Assembly (NCBI GenBank): GCA_009667805.1
Contig: CM019075.1
Location: forward strand, 15,689,493-15,753,492
Length of the DNA stretch: 64,000 bases
From: Leptobrachium leishanense
Taxonomy: Eukaryota; Chordata; Amphibia; Anura; Megophryidae
Reading direction: 5' to 3'
Shown here one piece after another: positions 13,501-20,500 of this stretch. Numbering within the stretch: the stretch's first letter is position 1; each line of letters starts with the position of its first letter. Below the pieces are notes generated by a model. It saw only the letters and a program-made list of their open reading frames with translations, ran no database searches and was not told where the DNA came from. Both the position numbers and the translations under genes were made by a program.

Positions 13501-14201
13501 CTCGGCAACATGTCACCTGCCCAACGTCACACCATAGGGGGAGCCATAGAGCTTGCAGTCTACCTCTATCTGAATCCTTAAAAACAGGGCTGGGCAAACC
13601 GGAACCTCAGCTGTCACACTCCCATGATAGTGTATTAATCTTAACAAAAGCATCATGGGAGTTAAAGACCAGCCCGCTAAGAGCTGAGGATCAGGTTTTT
13701 GGTTAGAGCTGAGAATTTGATATAACTAGATTGCAAGCTCCGTGGTTCGCTTGGTGAGGTGACGTTGAGTGGGTGGCATAGTCCCTTCCTGTTTATTCTA
13801 TTTGCAGCTGCCGCGCCGGCTGCAGGAATCCAAGCGCAGCACATCACCAGTCACACATTCAGCAAGTCCATTTATAGCCGGCTCTGGCAGCTCATCTAGC
13901 AGTAACGCGGCGGCCACGGGAAGGGGGGGGGGAGCATTAAACGGCTACTAAAAAGCCAAAAAACAAATGATCCTAATCAATCTTAAAGCTAAACATAGCA
14001 ACGTGTCGGAAATTCACTTTATGAAACAGGAAAGAGTGAGGTTTCACAAGCCGGTGGCCGCGCTGCAACACTTACCAAATGTGTGAAAACCAGAGAAAGC
14101 TCAACCTGTAAAACAGAACAAAAAATGATCCATCATCTTACCTCGTTGTTTGCAATCACCCAGTTATTATCAGAGTCTCTGGTGTCCGCGGCTTCAGCCA
14201 T
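584..14201 (-). CDS. PBXIP1: PBXIP1 (HPIP), pre-B-cell leukemia factor-interacting protein, ten coding exons
   Basis: Coding exons on the minus strand are 14201-14142, 12108-12036, 11744-11683, 10219-10087, 7884-7672, 7021-7001, 5039-4966, 4063-3938, 3741-2294 and 1588-584. Each is bounded by AG/GT and the phases join. The N-terminus has DSDNNWV and PVETL, matching vertebrate PBXIP1. One membrane segment lies at about residues 159-180 (GLTLNKCIIAALALIG...). A coiled coil follows at about 226-390 with the family signature LLDKVAKENQDIR, then a Lys/His-rich tract (about 420-605) and the conserved C-terminal domain (about 608-737, containing PEGCSGVEDCARK and RFRDFVDD). The paralogue is CCPG1, an ER-phagy receptor; the N-terminus and C-terminal domain fit PBXIP1 better. 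Known roles of PBXIP1 are binding PBX1 and estrogen receptor and linking to microtubules. A membrane-anchored topology is inferred from the sequence. Total coding length is 3,215 bases, one short of a multiple of three, because of an apparent frameshift in the last exon. Confidence 0.93.
1783..1912. mobile_element. hAT-like MITE, family A, copy 1
   Basis: A palindromic short element in PBXIP1 intron 10. The ends mirror each other: CAGCCTTGGCCCCTCAGATG on the left, and CATCTGGGAGGTCCAAGG near the right. The same ends recur at 4592-4661, 8872-8995, 11280-11405, 27659-27793 and 51112-51240. Non-coding. Confidence 0.7.
2294..3741 (-). CDS. PBXIP1: PBXIP1 exon 10: coiled coil, Lys/His tract and C-terminal domain
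   Basis: 1,448 bases from acceptor CATATCCAG to donor AAGAG|GTGAGT. The first part continues the coiled coil with regular Leu/Glu heptads (about residues 255-390). A long hydrophilic tract rich in His, Lys and Glu follows (about 420-605). The conserved C-terminal domain begins FWKKLSDHQYRIPEGCSGVE and ends YVYTHFFGEAAKKKKR. Order and motifs match mammalian PBXIP1. The Lys/His tract is more His-rich than in mammals. The exon ends in phase 2. Confidence 0.95.
3938..4063 (-). CDS. PBXIP1: PBXIP1 exon 9, start of the coiled coil
   Basis: 126 bases (42 codons) between acceptor CCGTAG and donor CTCCAG|GTAAAT. It encodes LLDKVAKENQDIRHMQAKLQ, the most conserved part of the PBXIP1/CCPG1 coiled coil, and reads directly into AQKEELES of exon 10. 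Confidence 0.92.
4592..4661. mobile_element. hAT-like MITE, family A, short copy 2
   Basis: A 70-bp internally deleted copy in intron 8. The left end AGGGGTCAACAACCTTTG is mirrored by CAGAGGTTGATGACCCCT on the right. It keeps the GGAACTACAT core seen in the longer family A copies. Confidence 0.65.
4966..5039 (-). CDS. PBXIP1: PBXIP1 exon 8
   Basis: 74 bases between acceptor TTTGCCTACAG and donor ATACAG|GTAAGA. Read in the phase set by its neighbours it gives DTPETVIARSVSGEDGPPQA followed by IVDIQ, an acidic linker between the membrane segment and the coiled coil. Conservation is modest; both splice sites are strong. Confidence 0.8.
5348..5562. mobile_element. PIF/Harbinger-like MITE with TTA target duplication
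   Basis: 215 bp with perfect 18-bp terminal inverted repeats, GGCTGGCGGCACACGAGC and its complement. It is flanked on both sides by TTA (5345-5347 and 5563-5565). A 3-bp TTA duplication is the hallmark of PIF/Harbinger. An internal palindrome surrounds the two GCGATCCT/AGGATCGC arms near the middle. Non-coding, in intron 7. Confidence 0.88.
5972..6780. repeat. Nested long inverted repeat (foldback) in PBXIP1 intron 7
   Basis: Three pairs of inverted arms are nested. Inner arms of 53 bp lie at 6103-6155 and 6209-6261, almost perfect. Outer imperfect arms lie at about 5972-6085 and 6665-6780, sharing segments such as CACCAACATTCTTCAT and its complement. A third pair lies between, at about 6335-6365 and 6583-6612. 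No reading frame explains it; it looks like a foldback transposon or several MITEs nested in each other. Confidence 0.75.
6815..6844. repeat. C-run followed by A-run
   Basis: About 17 C residues directly followed by about 14 A residues, just right of the large foldback. The position suggests a tail or boundary of that element. Confidence 0.8.
7001..7021 (-). CDS. PBXIP1: PBXIP1 exon 7, 21-base microexon
   Basis: Flanked by a good acceptor (TTTTGTTTTCTCAG) and donor (GAAG|GTAAGT). The 21 bases fit exactly between a phase-1 upstream end and a phase-1 downstream start and add seven residues (GGFSADE) just after the membrane helix. Skipping it would keep the frame, so it may be an alternative cassette. 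Without transcript data it remains a splice-site and phase prediction. Confidence 0.68.
7078..7101. repeat. (AT)n microsatellite
   Basis: About twelve AT dinucleotides in intron 6, 60 bases from microexon 7. Confidence 0.9.
7672..7884 (-). CDS. PBXIP1: PBXIP1 exon 6, membrane segment
   Basis: 213 bases between acceptor CCCGTGCAG and donor TTTCAG|GTGAGT. It encodes an acidic/serine cluster (SCSSSEDDAEGLRKRKV), matching the SSSDDDxxxxxGLRRR motif of the family, then the single hydrophobic helix beginning GLTLNKCIIAALALIG. The basic cluster before the helix and the acidic N-terminus fit a cytosolic N-terminus; the topology is an inference. This exon is the strongest single link to the PBXIP1/CCPG1 family in the 5' half of the gene. 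Confidence 0.92.
8097..8121. repeat. (AGGAA)n microsatellite
   Basis: Five pentanucleotide units (GGAAA/AGGAA) inside a purine-rich part of intron 5 (about 7980-8130). Another short (ACATTC)n run lies at 8364-8381. Confidence 0.85.
8320..8820. repeat. Old tandem repeat, about 165-bp period
   Basis: Three diverged units are marked by GGAATGCAGTATACAG at about 8343 and 8666, with GGAATGCAGTAAATG at 8518 in between. Each is followed by CACACAGG- or ACACGGGC-like segments and a CTCTGCC boundary. Divergence is high, so this is an ancient duplication, not an active satellite. Confidence 0.5.
8872..8995. mobile_element. hAT-like MITE, family A, copy 3
   Basis: Begins AGGGGTGCCCAACCACACAC and has the conserved core TTTTGGAACTACATCTC near the left and GGGAGATGTAG...ACATCTGAAGGGATGAA near the right, as in the other family A copies. 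Intron 5. Confidence 0.65.
9052..9190 (+). mobile_element. LINE-2 3' tail fragment
   Basis: The stretch reads TAGATTGTAAGCTCTTGAGC, later ATTGTACAGAGCTACGGAAC, then GCTTTATAAAAAC. This is the same order as the complete L2 tail at 33560-33723 (TAGATTGTGAG..., TACAGCGCTGCGGAA, GCGCTTTATAAATAAA). It is a short 5'-truncated copy in intron 5. Confidence 0.8.
9301..9662. repeat. Imperfect foldback of about 360 bp
   Basis: The left arm (about 9301-9368, including GGATATCCTGACAGCTCC and AATAATAATGTTTG) is mirrored by the right arm (about 9595-9662, including AACATTATTATTAACGTGGA and CAGGACATCC). The centre (about 9370-9590) is unique-looking. It is likely a MITE; no target duplication was resolved. 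Confidence 0.6.
10087..10219 (-). CDS. PBXIP1: PBXIP1 exon 5
   Basis: 133 bases between acceptor TACTTCTAG and donor GTGG|GTGAGT. Open throughout in phase 0, ending in phase 1 so that G plus AT from exon 6 gives Asp. It encodes a Ser/Pro-rich acidic stretch (EAQKLSPLSSS... PEEHLPKLRSGL) of the cytosolic N-terminal region. No domain is recognised. Confidence 0.78.
10290..10450. mobile_element. Partial copy of the element at 24500-24960
   Basis: It shares GTTTCCATTTTGTGGATTTT and CCCATAATGCAACATTT, preceded by the same AAGCACATTA-type segment, with the copies at 24500-24960 and 43150-43640. It lacks the 35-bp minisatellite part. Intron 4. Confidence 0.75.
10755..10965. repeat. Short minisatellite, 40-42 bp unit, five copies
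   Basis: Units contain AGAGGAAAATATCACACAAT and GGATGCACCCAGTGACACAT with small length changes. Intron 4. Confidence 0.9.
11280..11405. mobile_element. hAT-like MITE, family A, copy 4
   Basis: Starts AGGGATCAGCAACCTTGGCC with core CCAGATGCTTTGGAACTACA, and ends with the complementary GTAATTCCAAAATACGTTGA and TGTTGATTCCCT. Intron 4. Confidence 0.7.
11683..11744 (-). CDS. PBXIP1: PBXIP1 exon 4
   Basis: 62 bases between acceptor TATCCCCAG and donor GCCCAG|GTGGGA. It encodes an acidic, His-containing segment (SDIGHKDEEFHDSPSHEGAQ) in the low-complexity N-terminal region. A weaker donor (GAAG|GTGCCC) lies eight bases upstream. The chosen donor keeps phase 0 with exon 5. Sequence conservation here is weak, so support rests on splice sites and phase. 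Confidence 0.75.
11785..11951. mobile_element. hAT MITE, family B, with 8-bp target duplication
   Basis: The ends are inverted: TGGTTCCAAACCTGGTCCTC at the left and GGGTTGGGGACCACTG at the right. It is flanked by GTTTAAAG at 11777-11784 and 11952-11959, a perfect 8-bp duplication that marks hAT insertion. Family B also occurs at about 12178-12338 and 28147-28325. Confidence 0.88.
12036..12108 (-). CDS. PBXIP1: PBXIP1 exon 3
   Basis: 73 bases between acceptor CTGTAG and donor CAGCAA|GTAAGT. Starts in phase 0 with GYPVETLA, which corresponds to the PVETLG motif just after the N-terminus of mammalian PBXIP1. The rest is acidic and Ala/Pro/Thr-rich. It ends in phase 1, leaving one base that completes a Ser codon with exon 4. 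Confidence 0.85.
12178..12338. mobile_element. hAT MITE, family B, copy 2
   Basis: Same ends as the copy at 11785 (CCCAACCCTGGTCCTCAGG... and ...CAAGAACCACTG) and the same interior (GAATGCAGACTGAATCCTGC). Target duplication not clear. It lies just upstream of PBXIP1 exon 3 in intron 2. Confidence 0.75.
12735..13474. mobile_element. Solo LTR with 5-bp target duplication TAGAC
   Basis: 740 bp beginning TGTAAC and ending GTTACA, flanked on both sides by TAGAC (12730-12734 and 13475-13479). The interior is non-coding with an ATTAAA-type poly(A) signal near 13222. There is no internal region or second LTR, so this is the product of recombination between two LTRs. The parent family (endogenous retrovirus or other LTR element) cannot be named from the LTR alone. 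Intron 2. Confidence 0.9.
13480..14141. other. Intron 2 remainder; nothing recognised
   Basis: No exon, transposon end or tandem array was identified. It contains a G9-type run at 13923-13933. Confidence 0.5.
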
Positions 14202-14213
14202 CTCCCTCTGCGC
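14142..14213 (-). CDS. PBXIP1: PBXIP1 exon 2, with the start codon
   Basis: The acceptor is CAG before 14213 and the donor GAG|GTAAGA after 14142. The start codon is at 14201-14199, preceded by 12 bases of 5' UTR in this exon. It encodes 20 residues ending ...NNWVIANNE. The acidic stretch followed by an aromatic residue lies where CCPG1 has its LC3-interacting motif, but the third position after Trp is Ala, so a canonical LIR is not present. The start is chosen because the reading continues in phase into exon 3 and matches the family N-terminus. Confidence 0.88.
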
Positions 14214-14266
14214 CTGGAAACAAGAACATACAACATGTAATATGGCTTTAGGAGAGACGGGGGATC

Positions 14267-15570
14267 TCTGTATACACAGGGAAGGGACCTGTGAGGTTTG
14301 GGGGAGCTCTGTATACACAGGGAAGGGACCTGTGAGGTTTGGGAAGCTCTGTATACACAGAGAAGGGACCTGTAAGGTTTGGGGGAGCTCTGTATACACA
14401 GGGAAGGGACCTGTGAGGTTTGGGGGACCTCTGTATACACAGGGAAGGGACCTGTGAGGTTTGGGGGACCTCTGTATACACAGGGAAGGGACCTGTGAGG
14501 TTTGGGGGACCTCTGTATACACAGGGAAGGGACCTGTGAGGTTTGGGGGAGCTCTGTATACACAGGGAAGGGACCTGTGAGGTTTGGGGGACCTCTGTAT
14601 ACACAGGGAAGGGACCTGTGAGGTTTGGGGGAGCTCTGTATACACAGGAAGGGACCTGTGAGGTTTGGGGGACCTCTGTATACACAGGGAAGGGACCTGT
14701 GAGGTTTGGGGGACCTCTGTATACACAGGGAAGGGACCTGTGAGGTTTGGGGGACCTCTGTATACACAGGGAAGGGACCTGTGAGGTTTGGGGGACCTCT
14801 GTATACACAGGGAAGGGACCTGTGAGGTTTGGGGGGGGACCTCTGTATACACAGGGAAGGGACCTGTGAGGTTTGGGGGACCTCTGTATACACAGGGAGG
14901 GACCTGTGAGGTTTGGGGGACCTCTGTATACACAGGGAAGGGACCTGTGAGGTTTGGGGGACCTCTGTATACACAGGGAAGGGACCTGTGAGGTTTGGGG
15001 GACCTCTGTATACACAGGGAAGGGACCTGTGAGGTTTGGGGGACCTCTGTATACACAGGGAAGGGACCTGTGAGGTTTGGGGGACCTCTGTATACACAGG
15101 GAAGGGACCTGTGAGGTTTGGGGGACCTCTGTATACACAGGGAAGGGACCTGTGAGGTTTGGGGGACCTCTGTATACACAGGGAAGGGACCTGTGAGGTT
15201 TGGGGGACCTCTGTATACACAGGGAAGGGACCTGTGAGGTTTGGGGGACCTCTGTATACACAGGGAAGGGACCTGTGAGGTTTGGGGGAGCTCTTTTACA
15301 CAGGGAAGGGACCTGTAAGGTTTGGGGAGCTCTGTATACACAGGGAAGGGACCTGTGAGGTTTGGGGGAGCTCTGTATACACAGGGAAGGGACCTGTGAG
15401 GTTTGGGGGACTCTGTATACACAGGGAAGGGACCTGTGAGGTTTGGGGGAGCTCTGTATACACAGGGAAGGGACCTGTAAGGTTTGGGGGAGCTCTGTAT
15501 ACACAGGGAAGGGACCTGTGAGGTTTGGGGAGCTCTGTATACACAGGGAAGGGACCTGTGAGATTCGGGG
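14267..15570. repeat. 41-bp minisatellite in PBXIP1 intron 1 (array 1), about 32 copies
   Basis: The unit contains CTCTGTATACACAGGGAAGG followed by GACCTGTGAGGTTTGGGGGA. The period measured between neighbouring units is 41 bp, with one-base indels in a few. Copies are very similar, so expansion or homogenisation is recent. The plus strand is G-rich. It starts about 50 bases from PBXIP1 exon 2. Because 41 is not a multiple of three, open frames pass through it in several registers; they are artefacts. Confidence 0.95.
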
Positions 15571-15659
15571 GACTCTGGACATACGGGTAAGAAACCTGTG
15601 AGCACTATACACAGAGAAGCTCGGTGACGTTTCCTGGAGGTTCTATACACACACATGAG

Positions 15660-17380
15660 AAAGGTTTACTAAGCAGGTGGAGACCCTGATCAAAGGGATT
15701 CTGTCGCTCGCTCGTCCAGGTTCACAGAAAATCGGCAGAAACGCATGAATTTGCGTAACGATTATTTGATTTGCAAATCAGCAGAAATAAAATGAACAAT
15801 GTGTCAGCTGAACCTTGGACGGAGCCGAAGAATAAAAAGCATTACCCAGCGTTCCTCAGACTGTTCAGCAATCCAGGATTTTTATTGACCCCGAGCAACG
15901 TATGTATCGCCGAGAATGATCAGATTACAGCCTGCAACCCCCGAGGACAAGCGTAACCTCACCCACGAAACAGGGTACTCACATAAAGCGTCACCATTAA
16001 AAAACACCAAAATAATGCTGCGCCGCTTCCGTTACAGCAGCACGGGTACCAGGAAGAGATCCCATTCTTTTATTTACACAGAATTTTACCATTTAATTAT
16101 TTTCTAGTGTTAAAATAAAGGATTCCATATTGGGCGATCGAGACACAACGCGAAGGGGGGGGGGGTGTAGTCGACCCATTTGAGACCCGACTCACCTAAA
16201 CCACTTGTTGCGTACATCAGGTCGGCCATGTTTTTTCCTGGACACACATTACCATTTCACACAGAGGGGAGCACAGCGGAAAGTGCTGCCCTGCAACATG
16301 TATAATTCATATGCTGCAGGCAGGAAATCAAGGCAGGGCACTCGAGATTGGTTTTATCTACATGCTGCAGGGTGGCATTTTTCATGCACCGCTCAGCTCA
16401 TCAGCTTGAATAAATTATAGGGTTCCAGGAAAACATGGCCGACCTGGCGACCCATCGTACATCTACTAGCAGGAGAGGGAGTACCTATACTCATAAAAGC
16501 AAGACTCTCACGGCCCCCCAGGGAGGGCTTTAATTCTTTAGACACAGGGCGAGTCTCCCAGGGCGATTTTCCCCTCGATAACTCGCGGCGACTTGACGCC
16601 AATGAATAGGGGATCCCGCCCAAAGGGCAGCTCAGGTCCTGAGAAATACCCGCTTTATTTCTGGCTCGTCTGTCCGCAGAGCCCCCTTTTGTTCTCGGAA
16701 GACCTTGACTCTCGGCACAAATGTGTCTTCTACTGGAATAAATCAATCGTCGGGCGCATTGTGCAAGCGATGGCAGACACCGAGGTGCTGGGCCGATAAT
16801 CTGGGCCCCTCAATCATCGCATTCGTCCGATCGATGGTGGAAAAAAGTAACGCAGGCGGCATATGTCCCGTACGAGAGCCAAAAAACCCCCAAAAAAACA
16901 CGGAAAAAATAAAAAAACACCAAGAACCTGGCAGGAAGAGGACAGGCAAAACACAGACGCTATAAATAAGAGCGGATCCCGGGGAAACCAGGAGAAACAG
17001 AGACCGAGAGGACTATCTTAGAATTCTTCTGAGATGTTACAGGACATACAGAAGATGTATAGGGGTCAGGCGCGACAATGACCGTGAGGCGCGCCTCCCC
17101 CCCCCCTAAATCCGTGTCTGAGGAAATTTCTAAATAGCTTCAGCTTTGCTAAAACCAAATAAAAACCCATACAAGGAGTTTTCCTTCTCTGCCAAATTCC
17201 ACCTCGACATCCCAAACGGAGGACAGAGAGCGGTGAAATGGCCCAGGGGATGAGCTCGGGGGAGCGCCTCGAGGCCAGGCAGAGACTGGTTCAGCATCCG
17301 GCGCGGTGACCGGACTTTAAATGTCTTTATGAACTACAAGGACCACCAGGTATAAAGGGGAATTATCTGTGTTCGCTCTT
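15660..17380. other. Intron 1 between the two arrays; no gene recognised
   Basis: No exon is supported. The part from about 16430 to 17290 is richer in CpG than its surroundings (for example CTCGCGGCGACTTGACGCC) and could be an intronic regulatory segment or an old promoter, but there is no direct evidence. Confidence 0.35.
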
Positions 17381-17389
17381 TTGTAAATG

Positions 17390-17560
17390 CATCAATTAAA
17401 ACAACAGCCAATGGGAGAGCCGCTACCCTGCCATAGGTCAGTCCGCAAGCCAATGCGAGACCCAGTACACTGCATGGAGCTAACAAACCATCCAATAGGA
17501 ATGACTACATTCTACAGGAGGTCCAATCAAAACTCCCCCCCCCCACTGGCCAATAGGAGA
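17390..17560. repeat. Diverged left edge of array 2 with five CCAAT motifs
   Basis: CCAAT occurs near 17405, 17451, 17491, 17522 and 17550. The last (GGCCAATAGGAGACCTTCTC) aligns with the array unit (GGCCTATAGGAGACCTGCAC). The segment therefore looks like the oldest units of the array next door, in which the CCAAT was later changed to CCTAT or CCTAC. Confidence 0.55.
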
Positions 17561-20500
17561 CCTTCTCTGAGGAGCCCCCCCCCCCACTGGCCTACAGGGG
17601 ACCTGCACTCTGTGAGAAGCCCCCCCATTGGCCTACAGAGGACCTGCACTCTGTGAGGAGACCCCCCCAACTGGCCTACAGGGGACCTGCACTCTGTGAG
17701 AAGCCCCCCCATTGGCCTACAGAGGACCTGCACTCTGTGAGGAGACCCCCCCACTGGCCTACAGGGGACCTGCACTCTGTGAGAAGCCCCCCCACTGGCC
17801 TACAGGGGACCTGCACTCTGTGAGAAGCCCCCCCACTGGCCTACAGGGGACCTGCACTCTGTGAGAAGCCCCCCCACTGGCCTACAGGGGACCTGCACTC
17901 TGTGAGAAGCCCCCCCACTGGCCTACAGGGGACCTGCACTCTGTGAGAAGCCCCCCCACTGGCCTACAGGGGACCTGCACTCTGTGAGAAGCCCCCCCAC
18001 TGGCCTACAGGGGACCTGCACTCTGTGAGAAGCCCCCCCCACTGGCCTACAGGGGACCTGCACTCTGTGAGAAGCCCCCCCACTGGCCTACAGGGGACCT
18101 GCACTCTGTGAGAAGCCCCCCCACTGGCCTACAGGGGACCTGCACTCTGTGAGAAGCCCCCCCACTGTCCTACAGGGGACCTGCACTCTGTGAGAAGTCC
18201 CCCCCACTGGCCTACAGGGGACCTGCACTCTGTGAGAAGCCCCCCCACTGGCCTACAGGGGACCTGCACTCTGTGAGGAGACCCCCCCACTGGCCTACAG
18301 GGGACCTGCACTCTGTGAGGAGACCCCCCCCCACTGGCCTACAGGGGACCTGCACTCTGTGAGGAGACCCCCCCCCACTGGCCTATGAGACCTGCACTCT
18401 GTGAGAAGCCCCCCCCCACTGGCCTACAGGGACCTGCACTCTGTGAGAAGCCCCCCCACTGGCCTACAGGGGACCTGCACTCTGTGAGAAGCCCCCCCCC
18501 TGTCCTACAGGGGACCTGCACTCTGTGAGAAGCCCCCCCACTGGCCTACAGGGGACCTGCACTCTGTGAGAAGCCCCCCCCACTGGCCTACAGGGGACCT
18601 GCACTCTGTGAGAAGCCCCCCCCCACTGGCCTACAGGGGACCTGCACTCTGTGAGAAGCCCCCCCCCACTGTCCTACAGGGGACCTGCACTCTGTGAGAA
18701 GCCCCCCCCACTGTCCTACAGGGGACCTGCACTCTGTGAGAAGCCCCCCCCCCACTGTCCTACAGGGGACCTGCACTCTGTGAGAAGCCCCCCCACTGTC
18801 CTACAGGGGACCTGCACTCTGTGAGAAGCCCCCCACTGTCCTACAGGGGACCTGCACTCTGTGAGAAGCCCCCCCCCACTGTCCTACAGGGGACCTGCAC
18901 TCTGTTGGAAGCCCCTCCCCTGCGGCTATAGGAGACCTGCACTCTGTGAGGAGACCCCCCCCACTGGCCTATAGGAGACCTGCACTCTGTGAGGAGACCC
19001 CCCCCACTGGCCTATAGGAGACCTGCACTCTGTGAGGAGACCCCCCCCACTGGCCTATAGGAGACCTGCACTCTGTGAGGAGACCCCCCCCCCACTGGCC
19101 TATAGGAGACCTGCACTCTGTGAGGAGACCCCCCACTGGCCTATAGGAGACCTGCACTCTGTGAGAAGCCCCCCCCTGGCCTACAGGGGACCTGCACTCT
19201 GTGAGGAGACCCCCCCACTGGCCTATGAGACCTGCACTCTGTGAGGAGACCCCCCCCCCACTGGCCTATAGGAGACCTGCACTCTGTTGGAAGCCCCTCC
19301 CCTGCGGCTATAGGAGACCTGCACTCTGTGAGGAGACCCCCCCACTGGCCTATAGGAGACCTGCACTCTGTGAGAAGCCCCCCCCCTGGCCTACAGGGGA
19401 CCTGCACTCTGTGAGAAGCCCCCCCCCACTGGCCTACAGGGGACTGCACTCTGTGAGAAGCCCCCCCCCACTGGCCTACAGGGGACCTGCACTCTGTGAG
19501 AAGCCCCCCCCCCACTGGCCTATAGGAGACCTGCACTCTGTGAGGAGCCCCCCCCCACTGGCCTATAGGAGACCTGCACTCTGTGAGGAGACCCCCCCCC
19601 ACTGGCCTATAGGAGACCTGCACTCTGTTGGAAGCCCCTCCCCTGCGGCTACAGGAGACCTGCACTCTGTGAGGAGACCCCCCCACTGGCCTATAGGAGA
19701 CCTGCACTCTGTGAGGAGACCCCCCCACTGGCCTATGAGACCTGCACTCTGTGAGGAGACCCCCCCCACTGGCCTATAGGAGACCTGCACTCTGTTGGAA
19801 GCCCCTCCCCTGCGGCTATAGGAGACCTGCACTCTGTGAGGAGACCCCCCCCCACTGGCCTACAGGGGACCTGCACTCTGTGAGGAGACCCCCCCCCCAC
19901 TGGCCTACAGGGGACCTGCACTCTGTGAGGAGACCCCCCCACTGGCCTACAGGGGACCTGCACTCTGTGAGGAGACCCCCCCCACTGTCCTACAGGGGAC
20001 CTGCACTCTGTGAGAAGCCCCCCCACACTGTCCTACAGGGGACCTGCACTCTGTGAGAAGCCCCCCCCACTGTCCTACAGGGGACCTGCACTCTGTGAGA
20101 AGCCCCCCCCACTGTCCTGCAGGGGACCTGCACTCTGTGAGAAGCCCCCCACTGCCTACAGGGGACCTGCACTCTGTGAGGAGACCCCCCACTGGCCTAT
20201 AGGAGACCTGCACTCTGTGAGGAGACCCCCCACTGGCCTATAGGAGACCTGCACTCTGCGAGGAGACCCCCCCCCCACTGGCCTATAGGAGACCTGCACT
20301 CTGTGAGGAGACCCCCCCCCCCACTGGCCTATAGGAGACCTGCACTCTGTGAGGAGACCCCCCACTGGCCTATAGGAGACCTGCACTCTGTGAGGAGACC
20401 CCCCCACTGGCCTATAGACCTGCACTCTGTGAGGAGACCCCCCCCCACTGGCCTATAGGAGACCTGCACTCTGTTGGAAGCCCCTCCCCTGCGGCTATAG

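Noticed and set aside
14133..15656. Long open frames (up to 507 codons) with Pro/Ser/Leu repeats on the minus strand
   Set aside because: They run through the 41-bp minisatellite, where any frame without a stop in 123 bases stays open; similar frames occur in several registers.
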